From Aequoribacter sp003520285 (GTDB lineage Bacteria > Pseudomonadota > Gammaproteobacteria > Pseudomonadales > Halieaceae): 19,559 nucleotides of DNA. Where the stretch lies: assembly GCA_963966765.1 (NCBI GenBank), contig CAXAAR010000036.1:1-19559 (forward strand). The letters run 5' to 3'. Position 1 is the first letter of the stretch. Every line of letters begins with the position of its first letter. This document shows positions 15,804 through 19,559 of the stretch, in pieces. The notes beneath the pieces were generated by a model. That model saw only the letters and a program-made list of their open reading frames with translations, was not told the DNA's origin and did not search any database. A program made the position numbers and the translations under genes.

Positions 15804-15812
15804 ATTTGTGCG
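15799..15812. promoter_or_regulatory. Palindrome CGCA-N6-TGCG, candidate operator
   Basis: CGCA (15799-15802) and TGCG (15809-15812) flank AATTTG, and the inner CAAATTTG is itself an 8-base palindrome. It overlaps the -35 box of the P450 promoter and lies in the divergent region shared with hydrolase 2 and the TctCBA genes. No CTTCAATA motif is found here, so this unit may answer to a different regulator. Confidence 0.4.
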
Positions 15813-15824
15813 ACTATGAAAGTA

Positions 15825-15845
15825 AATAATTATATATAAATTATT
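15825..15845. repeat. AT-only inverted repeat
   Basis: AATAATT (15825-15831) and AATTATT (15839-15845) form a perfect 7-bp inverted repeat around ATATATA. It is in the P450/hydrolase divergent region. It may be an operator or an easily melted segment, but low complexity makes chance likely. Confidence 0.3.
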
Positions 15846-15907
15846 ATCTATAGAGAATACCAGTAAAATATCGGGCCAGTCCAAGCTTTTACTCTTAGGA
15901 ATACATC

Positions 15908-16699
15908 ATGGCAATCAAGCTTCCTTTACACGAGATCTATGGCACGGGCGACATCACCGTCTATCTTTTGCACGGCGCTTATGGCGATGGTCGCTACTTT
16001 TTAGATTTCGCGACACAGTTAAGTGCGTACGGTTATCGGGTCATCGTTTGGGATTGCCCGGGATACGGGCAGTCAGATCGTCTTAATGAACCCACTATCG
16101 AAAATTTTGCGGATGCCGCAATCAACCTAGTAGAGGCAACCAAGTCAGAACGCAATGTACTGCTCGGACATTCCATGGGCGCTTTGATCGGACCAAGAGT
16201 TGCCACTCTATCAAATTCTTTAGATGCACTGATTTTATCGGCTGGCTCAAAAGGTTTTGTTGCACGTCCGCCCGAGGACCAAGCACGCTACCTCGAGGAG
16301 CGGCTCGCGCCAATCGAACAAGGTATGAGCGTCGCCGAATATGCGCTCCCGCTAATAAAACATATGATGGCAGACGCGGCGTCAGGCCCCCTGGTTGACG
16401 AGGTTATTCGGGTAATCCTCGATATGAAAACTCAGACATTTGCGGATTCCATAAGAGCGATATCAGCATACGACAGCCGACCTAGCCTTATTCAAATTAA
16501 GCAGCCCACACTGTTAATCGCGGGTGTTGAGGATCCCGCCTGCACCGCTGCAGGAATGCGCGAAATGGCGGGCATGATCAAAGACAGTGAGTTTCACGTG
16601 TTAGATGGTTGCGGTCACTACGGCTTTGCCGAGCGCCCGCGCGAGTATCTCTCTATTGTGCTAGGCTTTCTGCAATCACGCTTTCAGGGCAACACATAA
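15908..16699 (+). CDS. Alpha/beta hydrolase 2, paralogue of the 13613 gene
   Basis: The 263-residue hydrolase has the nucleophile elbow GHSMGA with Ser89, the acid Asp209 (GVEDPA) and His237 (GCGHYGFAERP). Its sequence and motif positions track hydrolase 1 along the whole length (both start with a G-x-G-D/E-I-T-V strand and have Ser89), so the two are ancient duplicates or members of one subfamily. Differences in the cap region (about 112-190) suggest a different substrate. AGGA at 15897-15900, seven bases before the ATG, supports the start. The TctC gene follows after 19 bases, so the hydrolase and the carboxylate transporter are probably one transcript; the hydrolase may release or process the transported acid. 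Confidence 0.9.
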   Translation: MAIKLPLHEIYGTGDITVYLLHGAYGDGRYFLDFATQLSAYGYRVIVWDCPGYGQSDRLNEPTIENFADAAINLVEATKSERNVLLGHSMGALIGPRVATLSNSLDALILSAGSKGFVARPPEDQARYLEERLAPIEQGMSVAEYALPLIKHMMADAASGPLVDEVIRVILDMKTQTFADSIRAISAYDSRPSLIQIKQPTLLIAGVEDPACTAAGMREMAGMIKDSEFHVLDGCGHYGFAERPREYLSIVLGFLQSRFQGNT

Positions 16700-16718
16700 A
16701 AACAATGACAGAGGGTCT

Positions 16719-17684
16719 ATGATGATAAGACTTTTTAGATTGTCCTGGCTCCTCTTAATGATGGGTTGCTCGGACGATCCTATTAACTACGACGTGTACC
16801 CCTCTAAACCTATTACGATCATAGTACCCTATGGACCCGGCGGGACCACCGATGTATTTGCGCGCGCATTCGCCAAAGTCGTGACGGATTACCTTCCGGG
16901 TGACGCCGCTGTTGTAATCGTAAACAAGCCAGGTGGATCATCTACTATCGGAGTTACCGCACTGCAGCGCGCCAAAGTAGATGGCTACACCGTCGCAATG
17001 TTACCCACAGGGGTGATAGAGGTACAACCCCACCTACATCGTGTTCGCTGGACACTAGAGGACTTTGCCCCAGTCATTGGCTTGCTGGATATTCCCGCGG
17101 CAATTAATGTCGTTGATCATGACCCGATCAAAAATTTTCAACAATGGTTGGATCACACACGCAATGTACCTGGAACGTTTATGTACAGTACCGCGGGAGG
17201 GGTAGGCAGCTCAACCCATATCGCCATGCAAGCTGTGCAGGAAGAACTGGATATCAAATTGCGCTGGATACCCTTTGAGGGCGAGGCGGCATCAAGAGCC
17301 GCTTTGCTGGGCGGCAAGATACACGGTAATTTTAGTATCCCGAATGTTCACAGAGGTGGCGAACTGCGCCCACTGATATTTGTGACAACAAGTAAACCCA
17401 CAGCTGAGGTATATGCAAATACGCCCACTTTTGCCGAACTGGGATACGATTACGAGGCGAGTTTCCCACTCGGGGTTATCGCAGCAAAAGGCACTCCGCC
17501 TCAGGTAATCAACATGTTACATGATGCTTTTAAATCAGCTATGGAAGACCCCCAAATCAAAAAACTATATCAGACTTACGATTTGTCACCCGCGTATCGA
17601 TCGCCAGATGAACTCAAGCTGCTGCTGCAACACAACTCCGAGCTTGCACGGCAGTCACTTGTCAAGCTAGGAATGATTCGCTGA
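16719..17684 (+). CDS. tctC: TctC-family substrate-binding protein of a tripartite tricarboxylate transporter
   Basis: The 321-residue protein has a short N-terminal export signal ending in LLLMMGC, then the Bug/TctC fold. YPSKPITIIVPYGPGGTTDVFAR (30-52) forms the first strand and the ligand-carboxylate loop. FMYSTAGGVGSSTHIA (about 150-165) is the second binding loop. The mature protein would catch a carboxylate outside the inner membrane and hand it to TctAB. The Cys at residue 17 could be a lipidation site, making this a lipoprotein, which is uncommon since most TctC proteins are soluble in the periplasm. GAGGG (16711-16715) is three bases from the first ATG and six from the second (16722), so the protein may begin one codon later. 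It is first of the tctCBA set. Confidence 0.9.
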   Translation: MMIRLFRLSWLLLMMGCSDDPINYDVYPSKPITIIVPYGPGGTTDVFARAFAKVVTDYLPGDAAVVIVNKPGGSSTIGVTALQRAKVDGYTVAMLPTGVIEVQPHLHRVRWTLEDFAPVIGLLDIPAAINVVDHDPIKNFQQWLDHTRNVPGTFMYSTAGGVGSSTHIAMQAVQEELDIKLRWIPFEGEAASRAALLGGKIHGNFSIPNVHRGGELRPLIFVTTSKPTAEVYANTPTFAELGYDYEASFPLGVIAAKGTPPQVINMLHDAFKSAMEDPQIKKLYQTYDLSPAYRSPDELKLLLQHNSELARQSLVKLGMIR

Positions 17685-17723
17685 TGCAACGAACTTAGTC
17701 GGAAAACTGAAAATACAATAACC

Positions 17724-18170
17724 ATGATAAAAATCGCTAACATCATAATTTATGTCATCTTTGCCACGCTGGGCTATCTAAGCTACCAAAGCGCCCAAAC
17801 CCTTCCCGAGGGTTTATTCGGTGATATCGGCGCCGGTGCTTTACCCTCCGCCTTGGGTATCGGCTTAATCGCGCTGGCAGCAGTGGGTATTATCCAGGAT
17901 GTTCAGCGCAAACCCGAAACCACCCGCTCGCTTGAGATTCAGCCGCGACAGTGGGCATTAAAGATGCTACTGATCATTGGGTTTATTGGCGGCTGGCAAT
18001 TATTGGGCTATTTCTTTGTATTTTTGCCCTTGTTTTTGTTCACCTCATTTTGTTTTTTGAGTACAAAAACACTAAAGAGCGTTGTCTTACAAAATGCCTT
18101 AGTTGCGAGCGGGTTAACGGTCGGGGCCTATCTGCTATTCGTTTTTACACTTAATATCCAGTTTGGGTGA
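17724..18170 (+). CDS. tctB: TctB-family small membrane subunit
   Basis: This 148-residue protein has four predicted membrane segments (about 4-22, 38-58, 77-97 with LKMLLIIGFIGGWQLLGYFF continuing to 112, and 122-145). The opening (YQSAQTLPEGLFGDIGAGALPSALGIGLIALA) matches the TctB pattern of a P-x-x-x-G...P segment between helices 1 and 2. TctB is the poorly conserved small subunit of the TTT carrier in the inner membrane. It starts 39 bases after tctC, with only a weak GGAAA ribosome site, and ends five bases before tctA, whose ribosome site (GGGTGA) overlaps its stop. Confidence 0.82.
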   Translation: MIKIANIIIYVIFATLGYLSYQSAQTLPEGLFGDIGAGALPSALGIGLIALAAVGIIQDVQRKPETTRSLEIQPRQWALKMLLIIGFIGGWQLLGYFFVFLPLFLFTSFCFLSTKTLKSVVLQNALVASGLTVGAYLLFVFTLNIQFG

Positions 18171-18175
18171 CCCTT

Positions 18176-19559
18176 ATGTTTGACGTCACTATGTTATACG
18201 TCCTCGCCAGTCACTTACCCGCGATATTTTTGGGTTTATTTGTGGGTATTTTCTTTGGCGCCCTGCCGGGACTAGGCATGATTGTAGGAATAACCCTTCT
18301 CTTACCTCTGAGCTATAACATGGACGCAGTGGGCGCAATTCTGATGTTGCTGGCGGTCTACCAAGGCGCTGAATATGGCGGTTCAATCTCTGCGATCGTC
18401 CTAAAAATACCGGGCACAGCAATGGCTGCACCAATCATGATCGACGGCGTACCCATGGCCGAGCAGCAATCCCCGGGCAAAGCCTTGGGTTACTCCCTAT
18501 ATGGCTCGACATTTGGTGGTCTTTTCGGCGCAATAGTGCTTGTTTTGTTCGCCATGCCAATTGCGGATCTCGCTCTAACACTTGGCGACGCCGAAATTTT
18601 TTTGCTGGGTTTATTGGGGTTAATTGCTGTGAGCGGCCTAGCCGAAGCCACACTCGTGAAATCACTGATAGCAGTGGTCCTTGGGCTATTAGTTGGCACG
18701 ATTGGCATCGATTTAATGACCGGCCTACCGCGACTAACCATGGGATTACCAGAGCTTTACGATGGGCCCAACCTCATCGCCATAGTGGTTGGCTTATTCG
18801 CGATATCCGAGGTTCTTAGTATGGCAGCCACTCGAATGAAGTCACCGCTGGCAATTGACCCGAAGAACATGAGGACCAACCTGTCACTCGGTGAAATTAA
18901 GCACACGTTAAAAGCGATGTTAACGGGTAGCACTGTCGGTGTAGCAACCGGGGTGCTGCCTGGCGTGGGCTCCACAATCTCGAGCTGGCTTGCTTATGCC
19001 GCGGCCAAAAAATTGGGACGCGACAAGACGCTGTTTGGCCGCGGGGCACCCGAAGGTATTGTCGCACCCGATGCCGCCAATAACGCTACGGTGGGCGGCG
19101 CACTGTTGCCCTTCCTAGCACTGGGTATCCCCGGGTCCGCGTCGATTGCCATCATCGCTGGCGCTTTCGTAATTCACGGGGTACAGCCGGGCCCTCAACT
19201 CATGCGTATGAACCCTCAATTCATTCAAGACCTGTTTGTAGGATTCATTGTTACTACAATTTGCATGTTTTTTATGGGGCGCTTCTTAACAACACTATTC
19301 GCGCGCGCGCTCACTATTCCACGCTCAATCTTAGCGCCCACTATCACAGCGTTGTCACTTTGCGGGGTGTATGTATCGTCGAGTAATTTCTTCGATCTTT
19401 GGCTGGCCATTGGGCTTGGCGTTGCGACATTTTTCCTACGGAACATGGGTTATCCAATTGCCAACTTTATTTTGGCTCTAATCTTGGCGCCAATCATCGA
19501 AAAGAGTTTTCGGCGAGCGCTGACCATATCCGAGGGCAATTACGAGATTTTCATCAGTA
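18176..19559 (+). CDS. tctA: TctA-family large permease subunit (right end cut off)
   Basis: The open frame starts at ATG 18176 and runs 461 codons to the window edge without a stop. TctA proteins have about 500 residues, so only the last few dozen are missing. Two family signatures are present: the N-terminal GALPGLGMIVG with GAEYGGSISAIVLKIPGT...DGVPMA, and the repeated GVLPGVGSTISSW...FGRGAPEGIVAPDAANNATVGGALLPFLALGIPGS. Ten to twelve membrane helices are expected. It forms the channel-like part of the carrier, driven by an ion gradient. GGGTGA (18165-18170) five bases upstream serves as ribosome site. Its frame has no short spurious breaks, so it looks functional. Confidence 0.93.
   Translation, partial: MFDVTMLYVLASHLPAIFLGLFVGIFFGALPGLGMIVGITLLLPLSYNMDAVGAILMLLAVYQGAEYGGSISAIVLKIPGTAMAAPIMIDGVPMAEQQSPGKALGYSLYGSTFGGLFGAIVLVLFAMPIADLALTLGDAEIFLLGLLGLIAVSGLAEATLVKSLIAVVLGLLVGTIGIDLMTGLPRLTMGLPELYDGPNLIAIVVGLFAISEVLSMAATRMKSPLAIDPKNMRTNLSLGEIKHTLKAMLTGSTVGVATGVLPGVGSTISSWLAYAAAKKLGRDKTLFGRGAPEGIVAPDAANNATVGGALLPFLALGIPGSASIAIIAGAFVIHGVQPGPQLMRMNPQFIQDLFVGFIVTTICMFFMGRFLTTLFARALTIPRSILAPTITALSLCGVYVSSSNFFDLWLAIGLGVATFFLRNMGYPIANFILALILAPIIEKSFRRALTISEGNYEIFIS

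Noticed and set aside
12990..15896. A 14-base identity, AAGCTTTTACTCTT, at 12990-13003 (next to the frameshift) and 15883-15896 (before hydrolase 2).
   Set aside because: About one such same-strand 14-mer match is expected by chance in a window of this size, and the flanks do not match further, so it is not evidence of recombination.
1..19559. CRISPR arrays, tRNA/rRNA genes, insertion sequences, phage or toxin-antitoxin genes.
   Set aside because: No regularly spaced repeats, no tRNA-like or rRNA-like segments, no transposase or integrase motifs were seen on either strand.

Overview
The window looks like chromosomal DNA of a marine-type gammaproteobacterium. This is inferred from moderate GC, TonB-dependent receptors, an arylsulfatase tail and a tripartite tricarboxylate transporter next to oxidative catabolic genes; no rRNA or other marker is present to prove it. 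Almost everything belongs to one accessory catabolic locus of about 19 kb.

Layout: (1) 1-831 is a border zone. The 3' end of an arylsulfatase (+) faces the isolated tail of a beta-propeller phytase gene (-) whose body is missing, followed by the terminator of the receptor gene. (2) 832-4420 (-) is a transport operon: a spinster-like MFS permease, then a TonB-dependent outer-membrane receptor. (3) 4427-4799 is a divergent promoter region. (4) 4800-7505 (+) holds a carotenoid oxygenase (RPE65/CCD family) and a thiolase. (5) 7601-8527 (+) is an unusual regulator made of two HxlR-type winged-helix domains, each followed by a Cys/His cluster. (6) 8649-14407 (+) is a tightly packed run: SDR, aldehyde dehydrogenase, acyl-CoA ligase, a nitronate-monooxygenase-like gene broken by a one-base frameshift, and an alpha/beta hydrolase. 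(7) 14519-15745 (-) is a cytochrome P450. (8) 15908 to the right edge (+) is a second, related alpha/beta hydrolase followed by TctC, TctB and TctA, the last cut by the window end.

The genes can be read as one pathway (inference). An apolar or conjugated substrate enters through the TonB receptor. The non-haem iron oxygenase splits a C=C bond to give carbonyl products. The aldehyde dehydrogenase makes acids, the ligase makes CoA thioesters, and the SDR and thiolase carry out beta-oxidation-like steps. The P450 and hydrolases handle hydroxylation and ester or C-C hydrolysis, and the TctABC system takes up a carboxylate. The oxygenase seems to lack the phenol-binding Tyr and Lys of lignostilbene dioxygenases, so an apocarotenoid, terpenoid or other polyene is favoured over a stilbene, but the substrate is unknown.

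The most striking non-coding signal is an 8-base word, CTTCAATA, with an A-rich 3' flank. It occurs once in each of the four promoter regions of the locus (MFS/receptor, oxygenase, HxlR regulator, SDR operon) and I saw it nowhere else in the window. It is a good candidate operator tying the locus into one regulon, perhaps controlled by the tandem HxlR protein. The P450/hydrolase intergenic region lacks it and carries a different palindrome over the P450 -35 box.
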